64,000 nucleotides of DNA, taken from positions 62,001 to 126,000 of the forward strand of contig NZ_WAEL01000011.1 of the NCBI RefSeq assembly GCF_011742925.1, given 5' to 3'. Shown here piece after piece: positions 1 to 8,435 of the stretch. Position 1 is the stretch's first letter. The number at the start of each line of letters is the position of its first letter. The notes beneath the pieces are model-generated. The model was given only the letters and a program-made list of their open reading frames with translations, was not told the origin of the DNA and ran no database searches. Source of the DNA: Fibrivirga algicola. GTDB taxonomy: Bacteria > Bacteroidota > Bacteroidia > Cytophagales > Spirosomataceae. Both the position numbers and the translations under genes were made by a program.

Positions 1-372
1 CGACTCATCCGCAGCCTGCTTGTAGCCCAATTCGGCCAGCGACTCCAGGCCAAGCACTTGCGCCAGCCGCGTGTTGTAGCCTGTAGTCAGGCACTCGTCA
101 AACGGGAGGTGGTGCGTCAATACGCCCACGTCGGGTGGGAGTACGGCCGTGTTGAGCTGCCAGGGACGATGCAGCCAAAGTGCGTCGAGGTCCTGGGCAC
201 GTACCCATTCCCCAATTTTGGGCCACGGTTCAAGCGACAGTCCAACGCGGCGAATGGGTCGATCAGCAGGCTTGTATATTCCGCCACGCTCACTAATCGG
301 ATAGCGATCGGTTTTGAATTCTGTTTGTAAAAAATTGGCAATATCGTTGAGTACCAGCGGCGGTTTATCCAT
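1..372 (-). CDS. Nif3-like (DUF34) protein, 3' part cut by window edge
   Basis: The minus strand is open from an ATG at 372 to the first base of the window, 124 codons with no stop, so the C-terminus lies outside. The reading has protein-like content: an N-terminal stretch with TDRYPISERGG, then LDALWLHRPWQL, then GVLTHHLPFDECLT and NTRLAQVLGL. The arrangement of a histidine pair before FDE and a following N-x-x-LAQ resembles proteins annotated as Nif3-like dinuclear-metal hexamers; that assignment is from memory of the family and is tentative. Overlapping open frames at 58-330 (+) and 117-431 (-) give unconvincing peptides and are treated as shadows. It diverges from the MATE gene downstream. 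Confidence 0.55.
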   Translation of the reverse strand, partial: MDKPPLVLNDIANFLQTEFKTDRYPISERGGIYKPADRPIRRVGLSLEPWPKIGEWVRAQDLDALWLHRPWQLNTAVLPPDVGVLTHHLPFDECLTTGYNTRLAQVLGLESLAELGYKQAADES

Positions 373-672
373 ACAGGCACAACTTTCAGACACGCCATTA
401 GGTTGTGGTATGTACCTCTAATGACTGCCACATCAGGGGTATTTCTGCCGTTCGCTCAACGCCAATTGGTGTTTTTCAGATAATTCCAGTAGGTTTGTAC
501 CGTTAACTGCACCGCGCCTGCGGTCGCCAATGCCGATGATTCTCCTGTAGTAAAGCCCCAAACGGGCTTCTTCCTGCCAGTTCTCTACTGCCGTCACGGC
601 CAGCTGGCTCTTCGTTTATTCTACCGCCGAATCATCACTAGCCTGTTAGGCTACGGCATTTTTCTCGTTACA
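373..672. other. Intergenic stretch without a secure gene
   Basis: This 300-base gap lies between the divergently transcribed Nif3-like gene and the MATE exporter. On the minus strand a 43-codon open stretch without a start codon (about 456-585) reads KPVWGFTTGESSALATAG and ends in a stop; it could be the remnant of a gene end, but it is too short to name. The MATE frame is also open upstream to about 500 but has no start codon there. No clear promoter or hairpin was seen. Confidence 0.4.
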
Positions 673-2058
673 ATGACTAAGCTTTTCCGGTTATTCCTGG
701 CTGCACTGCGCGGCTCAGAAACCAATTTTACGTCCGGCAGTATCAACCGGGCTATCTTTCTGCTGTCTGTTCCCATGATTCTGGAAATGGTCATGGAATC
801 ACTATTCGCCATTGTCGACGTATTTTTTGTGGCCCGAATCGGCACAGAAGCCGTTGCCACGGTGGGCCTCACTGAGTCGGTGCTTACGCTGGTGTACTCC
901 ATTGCCATTGGCCTAAGCACAGCGGCAACGGCCCTGGTGTCGCGGCGGATTGGCGAGTCCAACACCGAGGGTGCCAACAAGGCAGTTGGGCAAGTGTTGT
1001 TTGTTTCGCTGGCCTTTGCGTTGTTGCTGGGCATTCCCGGGGTACTCTTCGCCAGTGACATGCTCCGACTGATGGGCGGCGATCAGCACCTCATCGACAC
1101 CGGCGTGGGCTACACACGCGTGATTTTTGCGTCGGCTCCGGCCATTATTCTGCTGCACACGCTCAGCGGGGCATTGCGTGGAGCGGGCGACGCCTCGATT
1201 GCCATGCGGTCACTGTGGCTGGCAAACGGCATCAATATCGTGCTTTGCCCGGTCTTTATTTTTGGTCTTGGGCCATTTCCGGAAATGGGCGTTATGGGTT
1301 CGGCGGTGGCCACAACGGCGGGCCGGTCGGCCGGGGTACTGTATCAGTTGTACGCCCTTACCATTCGGAACGGGCGGGTATCGGTCAACGCCAAAGCGCT
1401 TCGCCCCGATGTTGGCGTAATCGGTACGTTGCTGGGTCTGGCGGCCGGTGGCACGGGGCAATTTCTGATCTCGTCGGCCAGCTGGCTATTCCTGACCCGG
1501 ATTATCTCCACGTTCGGCAGCGATGTGGTGGCCGGGTATACCATCGCCATCCGCATTTTCGTCTTCACCATTTTACCGTCGTGGGGTATGGCAAATGCCG
1601 CCGCTACGCTGGTTGGGCAAAATCTGGGCGCCAGTCAGCCCGACCGGGCCGAAACATCGGCCTGGCGGGCGGCACTCTGCAACCTGATCTTTCTGGTGCC
1701 CGTTGGGCTAGCGCTTTACATTTGGGCCGAGCGTATCGTTGGCCTGTTCAGCCGCGATGGACAGGTGCTGGCAATCGGTGTAGAAAGCTTGCGTGTGTTC
1801 TGCGTCGGGTACGTGTTTATGGCCTACGGGATGGTACTGACGCAGGCATTGAACGGCGCCGGCGACACCCGCACGCCAATGTTCATCAACATTGTCTGCT
1901 TCTGGCTGGTTGAAATTCCGCTGGCCTATCTGCTCGCCAATGTCTTACACTGGGGGCCATCGGGCGTTTTCTGGTCAGTGGCGATCGCCGAGTCGTTGCT
2001 GGCGGTGGTGTCGGTCTGGGCGTTCAGGCAGGGACGCTGGCGGCTGATGCATGTGTAA
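673..2058 (+). CDS. MATE family efflux transporter
   Basis: A 461-residue polytopic inner-membrane protein of the usual MATE length, expected to export cationic drugs or metabolites in exchange for Na+ or H+. After a short cytosolic start it shows the typical first half (SINRAIFLLSVPMILEMVME, then DVFFVARIGTEAVATVGLTE) and a second half repeating the same plan around residue 250-290 (AGGTGQFLISSASWLFLTRI) with the family-typical ALNGAGDTRTPM near residue 395. About twelve hydrophobic segments are visible. The ATG at 673 is the first in frame. The next gene, hflX, follows after 224 bases on the same strand, so they are probably separate units. Substrate cannot be told from sequence. Confidence 0.9.
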   Translation: MTKLFRLFLAALRGSETNFTSGSINRAIFLLSVPMILEMVMESLFAIVDVFFVARIGTEAVATVGLTESVLTLVYSIAIGLSTAATALVSRRIGESNTEGANKAVGQVLFVSLAFALLLGIPGVLFASDMLRLMGGDQHLIDTGVGYTRVIFASAPAIILLHTLSGALRGAGDASIAMRSLWLANGINIVLCPVFIFGLGPFPEMGVMGSAVATTAGRSAGVLYQLYALTIRNGRVSVNAKALRPDVGVIGTLLGLAAGGTGQFLISSASWLFLTRIISTFGSDVVAGYTIAIRIFVFTILPSWGMANAAATLVGQNLGASQPDRAETSAWRAALCNLIFLVPVGLALYIWAERIVGLFSRDGQVLAIGVESLRVFCVGYVFMAYGMVLTQALNGAGDTRTPMFINIVCFWLVEIPLAYLLANVLHWGPSGVFWSVAIAESLLAVVSVWAFRQGRWRLMHV

Positions 2059-2282
2059 AAAAACAGGCAAAACCTGGCCCTCAACCACCCGAAACTTTTG
2101 CCCAAAGTGGCCCGTTATCGTATACGAAGGGTCATTAAGTGCCGCCATCAGTTATAGTTACACACTAGTTGTTTACCAGTGCCTAACTGAATAGCCATCA
2201 AGGTCAGCGACACTTTTTTACCACGATTTACAGCCTGGCGAATGACGCTGCTGGCTCATGACCTTTTCCCAAAATCCAACAC

Positions 2283-3560
2283 ATGATCGATAATCATAAG
2301 AACCCTGAAACCGCTGTGCTGGTCGCTGTTGCTACACAGAAGCAGACGCCGTTACAGACAAAAGAATACCTGAAAGAGCTGGCATTTCTGGCCGAGACTT
2401 CGGGTATTGTTACCAAGAAAACGTTTACCCAAAAGCTTGAGCGGCCCGATACCAGGACGTTTGTAGGAAAAGGCAAACTGGAAGAAATAAGGACTTTTAT
2501 TCAGGCTGAACCGGTGGATACTGTCATCTTTGACGATGACCTGTCGCCAGCCCAGGTACGTAACCTGGAGGCTGAATTTAAAGACGTGAAAGTGCTCGAC
2601 CGCAGCCTGCTGATCCTGAACATCTTCTCGATGCGGGCGCAAACGGCGCAATCACGTGTGCAGGTCGAACTGGCTCAGTATCAGTATCTGTATCCCCGCC
2701 TTACCCGTATGTGGACTCACCTTAGCAGCCAAAAAGGGGGTGCCGGTATGCGTGGGCCGGGTGAGAAAGAACTCGAGACTGACCGCCGGATTGTAAAAGA
2801 CCGGATTGTGTTTTTAAAGGAAAAGCTGGAGAAGATCGACAAGCAGAGCATGACCCGCCGTAAAGAGCGCGATCGGCTGGTGCGGGTGGCGCTGGTGGGG
2901 TATACCAACGTGGGCAAGTCGACGCTGATGCGGACATTGGCCAAAGCCGATGTGTTTGCCGAAAACAAGCTTTTTGCCACCGTCGATTCAACCGTACGGA
3001 AAGTAGTGCTGGGCAATATCCCTTTCCTGCTGACCGATACCGTCGGGTTCATCCGTAAGCTGCCCACATCGCTGATCGAATCGTTCAAATCGACGCTTGA
3101 CGAGGTACGTGAAGCCGACATTCTGCTGCACGTTGTCGACGTATCGCACCCGTCGTTTGAAGAGCAGATCGAGGTGGTGAGTAATACAATGGCCGAGTTG
3201 GGTGTTGCCGATAAGCCGGTGGTGCTGGTGTTCAACAAGATGGACGCATTTGTACCACGGGAAGAATGGGCACCCGAGTACGGCGAGGATTCAGAAGGTA
3301 CTATCCCGGCTGATGCTCGGCGGAAAACAGCGCTTGCGTACCTGAAACAGACGTACCTAGCCCGCAAAGCCGAGCATGTTGTCTTTATCTCTGCCCAGAC
3401 GAAAAAGAACATCGACGAATTGCGTGAGTTGCTCTACGAGATGGTGAAAATGCGGCACTTCCAGATTTATCCCAACTGGCTCGACGTACCGCTCATCGAA
3501 TCAGCGACACTGGGTGGCGATCAAACGCCCGAAGAAGTGCCTTCGGAATTGGGCAATTAA
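2283..3560 (+). CDS. hflX: GTPase HflX
   Basis: A 425-residue ribosome-associated GTPase of the HflX family, known to split or rescue stalled ribosomes under stress. The N-terminal half carries the HflX-specific domain (GKGKLEEIRTFI near residue 60; LQVELAQYQYLYPRLTRMW and SQKGGAGMRGPGEKELE before the G domain). The G domain has G1 GYTNVGKST near 206, G3 DTVGF near 251 and G4 NKMD near 317. A short coiled linker (KEKLEKIDKQ) precedes G1, as in the family. The start ATG at 2283 is the first in frame. A compact rho-independent terminator follows at 3591-3617, separating it from the tRNA cluster. Confidence 0.95.
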   Translation: MIDNHKNPETAVLVAVATQKQTPLQTKEYLKELAFLAETSGIVTKKTFTQKLERPDTRTFVGKGKLEEIRTFIQAEPVDTVIFDDDLSPAQVRNLEAEFKDVKVLDRSLLILNIFSMRAQTAQSRVQVELAQYQYLYPRLTRMWTHLSSQKGGAGMRGPGEKELETDRRIVKDRIVFLKEKLEKIDKQSMTRRKERDRLVRVALVGYTNVGKSTLMRTLAKADVFAENKLFATVDSTVRKVVLGNIPFLLTDTVGFIRKLPTSLIESFKSTLDEVREADILLHVVDVSHPSFEEQIEVVSNTMAELGVADKPVVLVFNKMDAFVPREEWAPEYGEDSEGTIPADARRKTALAYLKQTYLARKAEHVVFISAQTKKNIDELRELLYEMVKMRHFQIYPNWLDVPLIESATLGGDQTPEEVPSELGN

Positions 3561-3590
3561 TCTTTTTTGTCGATTTTTGCATTCCGTTTA

Positions 3591-3617
3591 GAGACGCAGG
3601 CTTGCGTCTCTTTTTTT
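3591..3617 (+). terminator. Terminator of hflX
   Basis: Perfect 8-bp stem GAGACGCA/TGCGTCTC around a four-base loop, followed by seven T. It ends one base before the first tRNA-Arg-like copy. Confidence 0.85.
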
Positions 3618-3706
3618 GGCGCTGTAGTTCAACGGATAGAACCGTGACGACGGACCGAGGCGTTTCTTAAACGCTAGATGCGGGTTCGAGGAGTATGAGT
3701 GAGTAT
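3618..3706 (+). pseudogene. Degenerate tRNA-Arg copy lacking the 3' half
   Basis: The first 24 bases match the intact tRNA-Arg at 3708 except for one base in the acceptor arm; then 16 extra bases are inserted (they can form a CCGT/ACGG mini-hairpin); then the anticodon arm, variable region and the 5' side of the T arm match again up to GGGTTCGA. The last part of the T arm and the 3' acceptor strand are replaced by unrelated sequence ending just before the intact gene. The anticodon loop reads TTCTTAA, so the anticodon position would be CTT rather than CCT. It cannot fold as a complete tRNA. Confidence 0.75.
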
Positions 3707-3707
3707 T

Positions 3708-3779
3708 GGCACTGTAGTTCAACGGATAGAATAGGCGTTTCCTAAACGCTAGATGCGGGTTCGATTCCCGCCGGAGCCA
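3708..3779 (+). tRNA. tRNA-Arg (anticodon CCT)
   Basis: Seventy-two bases fold as a full cloverleaf: acceptor GGCACTG with CGGAGCC (one A-A mismatch and one T-G pair), D stem GTTC/GAAT, anticodon stem GGCGT/ACGCT with loop TTCCTAA giving anticodon CCT, five-base variable region, T stem GCGGG/CCCGC with loop TTCGATT, discriminator A. The CCA end is not encoded. The acceptor mismatch is unusual, and the 3' strand would pair better with GGCTCCG. The gene is flanked on both sides by broken copies. Confidence 0.88.
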
Positions 3780-3796
3780 CTAGATTCAATAAGCCA

Positions 3797-3863
3797 GAAT
3801 AGGCGTTTTCTAAACGCCGGATGCGGCCGGGGTGGCGTACCACTTCGATTTCCACCGGAGCTA
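3797..3863 (+). pseudogene. Degenerate tRNA-Arg copy lacking the 5' half
   Basis: From GAATAGGCG onward this repeats the 3' part of the neighbouring tRNA-Arg: anticodon arm GGCGT/ACGCC with loop TTTCTAA (anticodon TCT), variable region, an insertion of roughly 17 bases containing a GTGG/CCAC mini-hairpin, then TTCGATT and CCGGAGCTA as relics of the T loop and acceptor 3' strand. The acceptor 5' strand and D arm are absent. It is complementary in what it lacks to the copy at 3618-3706. Confidence 0.7.
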
Positions 3864-3871
3864 TTTTGAGT

Positions 3872-3911
3872 AGCAAAAAGCCCATCGCTGATCAGCGATG
3901 GGCTTTTTGCT
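3872..3911. terminator. Bidirectional terminator after the tRNA cluster
   Basis: A perfect palindromic hairpin, AGCAAAAAGCCCATCGCTG on the left and its complement on the right, with A and T runs built into the stem. It serves the tRNA cluster on the plus strand and the secreted-protein gene (stop at 3922) on the minus strand. Confidence 0.85.
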
Positions 3912-3921
3912 ATGTGCTACG

Positions 3922-4647
3922 CTAATTTATACGACGTGTTTCTATCTGACTTCTCACCGGCACTGGCGTTGATACCGAATACCCACTCGTCAGCAGAATA
4001 TCACTAAACAGGTACGTAGCTGTAATTGGAGTCTGTTCATGAACAGCGGGTACCCACTCGACTCCCTCGAAGGCAAGCCGCGCTGCCTGTTTGCTGGTTT
4101 TTATAAACTCCGCATCCGGGTTTGATGGTAATACCCGGTACACAGCGCCCGAAGCCGAAACAGTAGCCAGCACTTTGAATGAAAACATCTGCTGGCCCGA
4201 GCGGGCTAAATGAGCCGGGATTCGAGCCTCTCGAGCCATCGTGCTATAGACCTGAACCGAGCTTGCCAGGTAAACAGGACCCCGATCCAGAAAGATTTGC
4301 CGCACACTGTCGCCAACCATCACCTGCGCAACTGATTCAGCGAAATGCTTGCGATTCATTGAGTTGACCTTTTTCAGGCTGTAATCATACTCTAATTCTG
4401 GATTCCCATTTCCATCATAAAAGGTCCAAACGCCAACGCGCTGATTCGCTGCGTACTGCCCTTCTTCCAGTATGGTGTTCCGTTCGAGAGAAAACTTCTT
4501 GTAAACGCCTTCCCGCACAGACCGGTCATCGGCCAGCACCTCAAACTGCTCCCGAAAATACGGTGAGCCCTTTTTAATCATTTTAGTAGCTTGTGCCCCC
4601 GCTAGGGCAGGCAACAGGAAAAGCACGAATAAGAAAAACTGGCGCAT
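3922..4647 (-). CDS. Secreted protein with MORN-like N-part and TonB-C-like end
   Basis: About 241 residues starting at the ATG at 4647; the frame extends to a GTG at 4665 but the signal peptide MRQFFLFVLFLLPALAGAQ fits the ATG. The mature N-terminal part (FREQFEVLADDRSVREGVYKKF, then GVWTFYDGNGNPELEYDY) looks like the MORN/YwqK-type repeats common in Bacteroidota envelope proteins. The C-terminal 80 residues (FSFKVLATVSASGAVYRVLP and KQAARLAFEGVEWVPAV) resemble a TonB C-terminal fold used as a stand-alone domain. It is probably periplasmic; function unknown. It converges on the tRNA-Arg cluster and lies just downstream of the GH172 gene, 49 bases apart, possibly cotranscribed. Confidence 0.65.
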   Translation of the reverse strand: MRQFFLFVLFLLPALAGAQATKMIKKGSPYFREQFEVLADDRSVREGVYKKFSLERNTILEEGQYAANQRVGVWTFYDGNGNPELEYDYSLKKVNSMNRKHFAESVAQVMVGDSVRQIFLDRGPVYLASSVQVYSTMAREARIPAHLARSGQQMFSFKVLATVSASGAVYRVLPSNPDAEFIKTSKQAARLAFEGVEWVPAVHEQTPITATYLFSDILLTSGYSVSTPVPVRSQIETRRIN

Positions 4648-4714
4648 AGGCGGAGTAGTTGACACGCCAAACTACAACTAATTCGGATTCGATCAATCAG
4701 TCATATCGCGGAAT

Positions 4715-5896
4715 TTACCGGGGAACTTCCAGTTCATCTTTCGTCGGCAGTTTCGGGAAACGGGCATGGGGTTCGCGTTGGTACCAGTACGCCACTGTAG
4801 CAATGTCAGACTGCTGCGGATAATAGCGTCCACCGCTGCGCCAGCCTAGGTCCTGGATATTAATCCGCAGGTCTTTCTCGAACCGAATGGGGTCCATAAT
4901 ATGCCAGCGGTACATGCCAAACGCCTGCTGCGACTGGTAGAGGCCGTTGGGGCGAATGACTTGATGTAGCCCCGCGTAGGCCGTCGAAAACTCCTGATAT
5001 TGCCTTGTTTTCTGATTCTCGAAGTTGTAGGAGCCACAGAAATAATCTTCGGTGCCCGTGCCGGCAATGGTTGGGTACGTAGTGTCGCCGTCCAGGAAAA
5101 ACTTGATCTCGCCTTCGCCCCACCAGCCATTGTTGTTTACGCCGATGGCCATGTACGTACCCACGTAATGCCCTTTGCCCTGCACGCCATCCAGAATGGT
5201 ATGCAAGGCACCCTTAGTCGGATTGGACCGGCGAAACTGCGCGTGAAAATACGCCTCATCATCACCAACAGTCGTCAGCGTATAGTTGATTTGATAGTAC
5301 AGGCGCATCGACTCGTCCTTATTCAGGTTCTCGAGCGTCACCCGGCACCGCTTGCGGAACGGCATTTTCCAGTAGCAGTTGAAGGCGCTACCGGGATTAA
5401 CTGTCACCGGCAGCGAGTTCAAATGCGCATAGTCGCCCCAGCCCATGCCGAAGAAATCACCCACGGGCACCTCTACCGATGGTTCTTTTTCATCGTCCCA
5501 GTAAAACCGTAGGATTGAGTAGCGCCAGTTGCCGGTGGGTGTCATCCATATCTGCTGAATAGCCCCCGGCCCTTCCATATCGGCAATGGTAATGGTTTCG
5601 CCTTTTTCGACAATGATAAACGGGTTGACCTTCCAGCCACGACCCAAATCGCGGGCTTCGTTGGCGGCATTGGCCACGTTCCGTTGCCCTTTCTGCCCAA
5701 CCGGATCGGCCATACCGCCCTGCCCTTTCCCGCCACTGAAATTCTCGGGACTAATCGAACGGGTTTTAGCATCGGACAGGCGCGACAGATTGCCGAGGTT
5801 CATGTCTAATCCGTCGAAACCCGATGAGCGCTGAGCCGTAGCGGTCAGCGCTAGCAATGTGGCTAAAAAGCCAAAGAATGCCTTCTTCATGATCAT
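4715..5896 (-). CDS. GH172 (DUF2961) glycoside hydrolase
   Basis: A 393-residue secreted protein; signal peptide KKAFFGFLATLLALTATAQ (start at 5896 or at the second ATG, 5890). It carries the DUF2961 core: ISPENFSGGKGQGG near 49-62, DMEGPGAIQQIWMTPTGNW near 106-124, FYWDDEKEPSVEVPVGDFFG near 131-150, WWGEGEIKFFLDGD near 258-271 and GTGTEDYFCGSYNF near 279-292. DUF2961 is now family GH172, whose characterised members act on alpha-fructofuranosides and alpha-arabinofuranosides; the catalytic glutamates lie in the last two motifs, and matching acids are present here. Expected in the periplasm or exported. The gene downstream is the secreted protein at 3922; no SusCD is adjacent. Confidence 0.85.
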   Translation of the reverse strand: MIMKKAFFGFLATLLALTATAQRSSGFDGLDMNLGNLSRLSDAKTRSISPENFSGGKGQGGMADPVGQKGQRNVANAANEARDLGRGWKVNPFIIVEKGETITIADMEGPGAIQQIWMTPTGNWRYSILRFYWDDEKEPSVEVPVGDFFGMGWGDYAHLNSLPVTVNPGSAFNCYWKMPFRKRCRVTLENLNKDESMRLYYQINYTLTTVGDDEAYFHAQFRRSNPTKGALHTILDGVQGKGHYVGTYMAIGVNNNGWWGEGEIKFFLDGDTTYPTIAGTGTEDYFCGSYNFENQKTRQYQEFSTAYAGLHQVIRPNGLYQSQQAFGMYRWHIMDPIRFEKDLRINIQDLGWRSGGRYYPQQSDIATVAYWYQREPHARFPKLPTKDELEVPR

Positions 5897-5984
5897 ACAG
5901 TACTGTATGATACCGAAGAGTAGTCAGCGCCCAATTTACTACTAGGCTGCCGAGCAAGCACCCACACACTGGCCTGAATATTCC

Positions 5985-6479
5985 CTATGCCTTTTTTGCT
6001 TTCTTCGCCTTTTCCGTGTTGGCTACGTGCTGTTTACCCGCCTTTGAACCAGCCACTTTTTTAGCGTTGGTGGCTTTCTTTTCGTCGTCAGAAAGTTTGT
6101 CCCAGGCTTCTTTAGGCAGGTAACGGGTAGTGCCGCCCTCCCGGTCAGCCGGTTTGCCGTCCGATGTTTTCCAGTCTTCGTCTGTCCATTCGCTCAGGTT
6201 TTTCTGGGCGTCAGTCTTTTTGTCTTTTTTGTAACCGCCACCCTCTTTTTCGTATTCGTGCGCCAGCAACTGAGATTTCCGCGCACTCCACTGTCCCGGC
6301 TTTCCTCCTTTATCCCCGGCTTTGATTTGTTCTTTAAGTCGGTCACGCAAGGCTGTGTCGGTGTAGTTGTCGTCCTTTCCTGTCGATTTTTTGGCTTTAG
6401 GAGCTGTTTTTTTTGTGGCTGGTTTTTTTGCTGCTGGTTTTTCTGCCGCTGTCGACGATTCTTTTCGGGTAGTAGCCAT
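5985..6479 (-). CDS. DUF5872 protein with lysine/alanine-rich histone-like tail
   Basis: 164 residues. The first 35 are a low-complexity basic tail (AAEKPAAKKPATKKTAPKAK), like bacterial histone H1-type tails. The core from about residue 40 to 125 (DTALRDRLKEQIKAGDKGGK, SARKSQLLAHEYEKEGGGY, LSEWTDEDWKTSDGK) matches what I recall as DUF5872. A second basic tail closes the protein (KAGKQHVANTEKAKKAKKA). Such proteins may bind nucleic acid; the function is not established. Start ATG at 6479. It runs divergently from the acyl-CoA synthetase at 6629, sharing a 149-base intergenic region. Confidence 0.7.
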   Translation of the reverse strand: MATTRKESSTAAEKPAAKKPATKKTAPKAKKSTGKDDNYTDTALRDRLKEQIKAGDKGGKPGQWSARKSQLLAHEYEKEGGGYKKDKKTDAQKNLSEWTDEDWKTSDGKPADREGGTTRYLPKEAWDKLSDDEKKATNAKKVAGSKAGKQHVANTEKAKKAKKA

Positions 6480-6628
6480 AACGCTGAGTTAGATAAGTCT
6501 AGGGGCCGGGTTGTTGGATACTCCCCATTTGCCTTCTTCCTAACCAGACGGCTGTGTATTTGTTTGATAGTTGTTTATATGGTTATTTCAGTATTAAATT
6601 GTACTCAAACTTAAGCTTTACAACTATC

Positions 6629-8332
6629 ATGGCACCGAGCCCCGCTTCATCAACGTCAGTATACGCACTGAATATGGTTGAACTCTTCCTGAAATGGGAG
6701 AAGACAAAACCAGATGTCACGTACCTGCGCCAACCGGTGGGCGATGCCTTTATCGACTATTCCTGGGCTGAGGTGGGGCAACAGGCCCGGCGCATGGCAA
6801 CGTACCTGAGCTCGCTGGGCTTACCGGCAGGCAGCAACATCGGGCTGGTCTCGAAAAACTGTGCACACTGGCTCATTGCTGATCTGGCCATTTTACTAAG
6901 TGGCCATGTATCAGTACCCTTCTACCCCACCCTGACCGGCGATCAATTGCGGCAGGTGCTGGTCCATAGTGAATGCCGGGTCCTGTTTGTGGGTAAGCTC
7001 GACACCGAACCAAACCGGTGGGCTGCCATGAAGCCGGGTGTTCCCGATGGTGTAACGCTGATTGGTTTTCCAACCTATGGGTCCGCCACTCGCACTGATC
7101 CGGATTTGATGTCGTGGGAGTCAATTATGGCCCAGTATGAGCCCATGCAGGCTGTATATCACCCGCAGCCCGACGACCTGTTTACAATTATTTACACATC
7201 GGGCACGACTGGTAACCCAAAAGGCGTCATGATCGACTATAGAGCTGTGGCCCAGGCTATGGCCGATACGCGGCATCATATGTTGCACGATACACCTAAC
7301 GCCCGTTTCTTCTCTTACCTACCCCTCTGCCACATTGCCGAACGGAACGTAGTTGAGGCCATCAGCCTGGCAACTGGGGGAACTGTATACTTCGCCGAAT
7401 CGCTTGATACCTTTGCGAAAAATCTTGCAGTTGCCAAACCAACCCACTTCCTGGCTGTGCCCCGCATCTGGACAAAGTTTCAGCTGGGTATTCTGGAAAA
7501 AATTCCTCAGAAAAAACTTGACTTCCTTCTCCAGATTCCAATTCTATCGGGCGTCATCAAACGCAAAATCAGGCAGGGGCTAGGGCTCAACGACGCTAAA
7601 CTTGTGCTGACGGGGGCCGCCCCCATGCCTCAATCGCTGATTCGGTGGTTCAGAGCGCTGGATATTCACATTCAGGAAGCCTACGGCATGACCGAAAATC
7701 TCGGCGCGGTGTCGCTTATGCCCCGGCACGCTATGCGCGATGGCACCGTTGGGCAGTTGTATCCGGGCATGGAAGTCACCATAGACCCGCATACCGGTGA
7801 AATCATGACCAAATCGGGCTGGCTGATGCGTGGCTATTACAAAGAGACTGCCCTGACTGAAAGCGTTCTGCAAAATGGCTGGTTAGCTACTGGCGACGTA
7901 GGTACGCTGGATGAGGATGGCTACCTCAGTATAACCGGTCGTGTAAAGGAGATGTATAAAACCACGAAAGGTGAATACGTAGCCCCATCGCAGATTGAAT
8001 TTGGGTTCGCCGACAATGCCTTTATTGAGCAAATCTGCGTAGCTGGTCAGCAATTGCCTCAGCCCCTGGCACTGATTGTGTTATCGGAGATGGGTCGTCA
8101 TGCCGACCGAATAACGGTAGAGCGGAGTCTTGAAGACACACTCACAGCCTTAAATCCCAGGCTGCATTCGTACGAGCAGGTGCGCAAACTAGTGATTGTA
8201 CGCGACGCCTGGACGGTCGACAATAATTTGATGACCCCAACCATGAAGATCAAACGAAGCATCATTGAGGCTCGTTATGATGCCCGATTACAGCCCTGGT
8301 ATGACAATGCGGAGGTAATTATCTGGGAGTGA
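6629..8332 (+). CDS. Long-chain acyl-CoA synthetase (AMP-binding)
   Basis: 567 residues from the ATG at 6629; an upstream in-frame ATG at 6554 would add 25 residues in the promoter region and is not preferred. The ANL-superfamily signatures are clear: P-loop YTSGTTGNPKG near residue 190, YGMTENLG near 352, TGDVGTLDEDGYLSITGR near 420, and a C-terminal lysine in TMKIKRS. It should activate fatty acids to acyl-CoA via an acyl-adenylate, FadD-like, at the inner membrane. The N-terminus (WAEVGQQARRMATYLSSLG) and the length agree with the FAA1/FadD15-type family. It is followed by a separate small CsbD gene. Confidence 0.9.
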   Translation: MAPSPASSTSVYALNMVELFLKWEKTKPDVTYLRQPVGDAFIDYSWAEVGQQARRMATYLSSLGLPAGSNIGLVSKNCAHWLIADLAILLSGHVSVPFYPTLTGDQLRQVLVHSECRVLFVGKLDTEPNRWAAMKPGVPDGVTLIGFPTYGSATRTDPDLMSWESIMAQYEPMQAVYHPQPDDLFTIIYTSGTTGNPKGVMIDYRAVAQAMADTRHHMLHDTPNARFFSYLPLCHIAERNVVEAISLATGGTVYFAESLDTFAKNLAVAKPTHFLAVPRIWTKFQLGILEKIPQKKLDFLLQIPILSGVIKRKIRQGLGLNDAKLVLTGAAPMPQSLIRWFRALDIHIQEAYGMTENLGAVSLMPRHAMRDGTVGQLYPGMEVTIDPHTGEIMTKSGWLMRGYYKETALTESVLQNGWLATGDVGTLDEDGYLSITGRVKEMYKTTKGEYVAPSQIEFGFADNAFIEQICVAGQQLPQPLALIVLSEMGRHADRITVERSLEDTLTALNPRLHSYEQVRKLVIVRDAWTVDNNLMTPTMKIKRSIIEARYDARLQPWYDNAEVIIWE

Positions 8333-8435
8333 TTTAGAAATTCCATAGACTAGATAAACAATTATTTCTTGACCCTGTTATAGAATCAGGCTCACGGGGA
8401 GCCTGTTCATTATTCACTAACTAATACGCAACGTC

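Noticed and set aside
456-585. Short minus-strand open stretch ending WNYLKNTNWR
   Set aside because: No start codon, 43 codons, and no recognisable family; kept only as a note under the intergenic entry.
1215-1913. 232-codon frame inside the MATE gene
   Set aside because: Other-frame shadow; peptide rich in Gly, Arg, Trp with no domain.
2717-3412. 231-codon open frame antisense to hflX
   Set aside because: Ser/Arg-rich shadow of a well-conserved GTPase.
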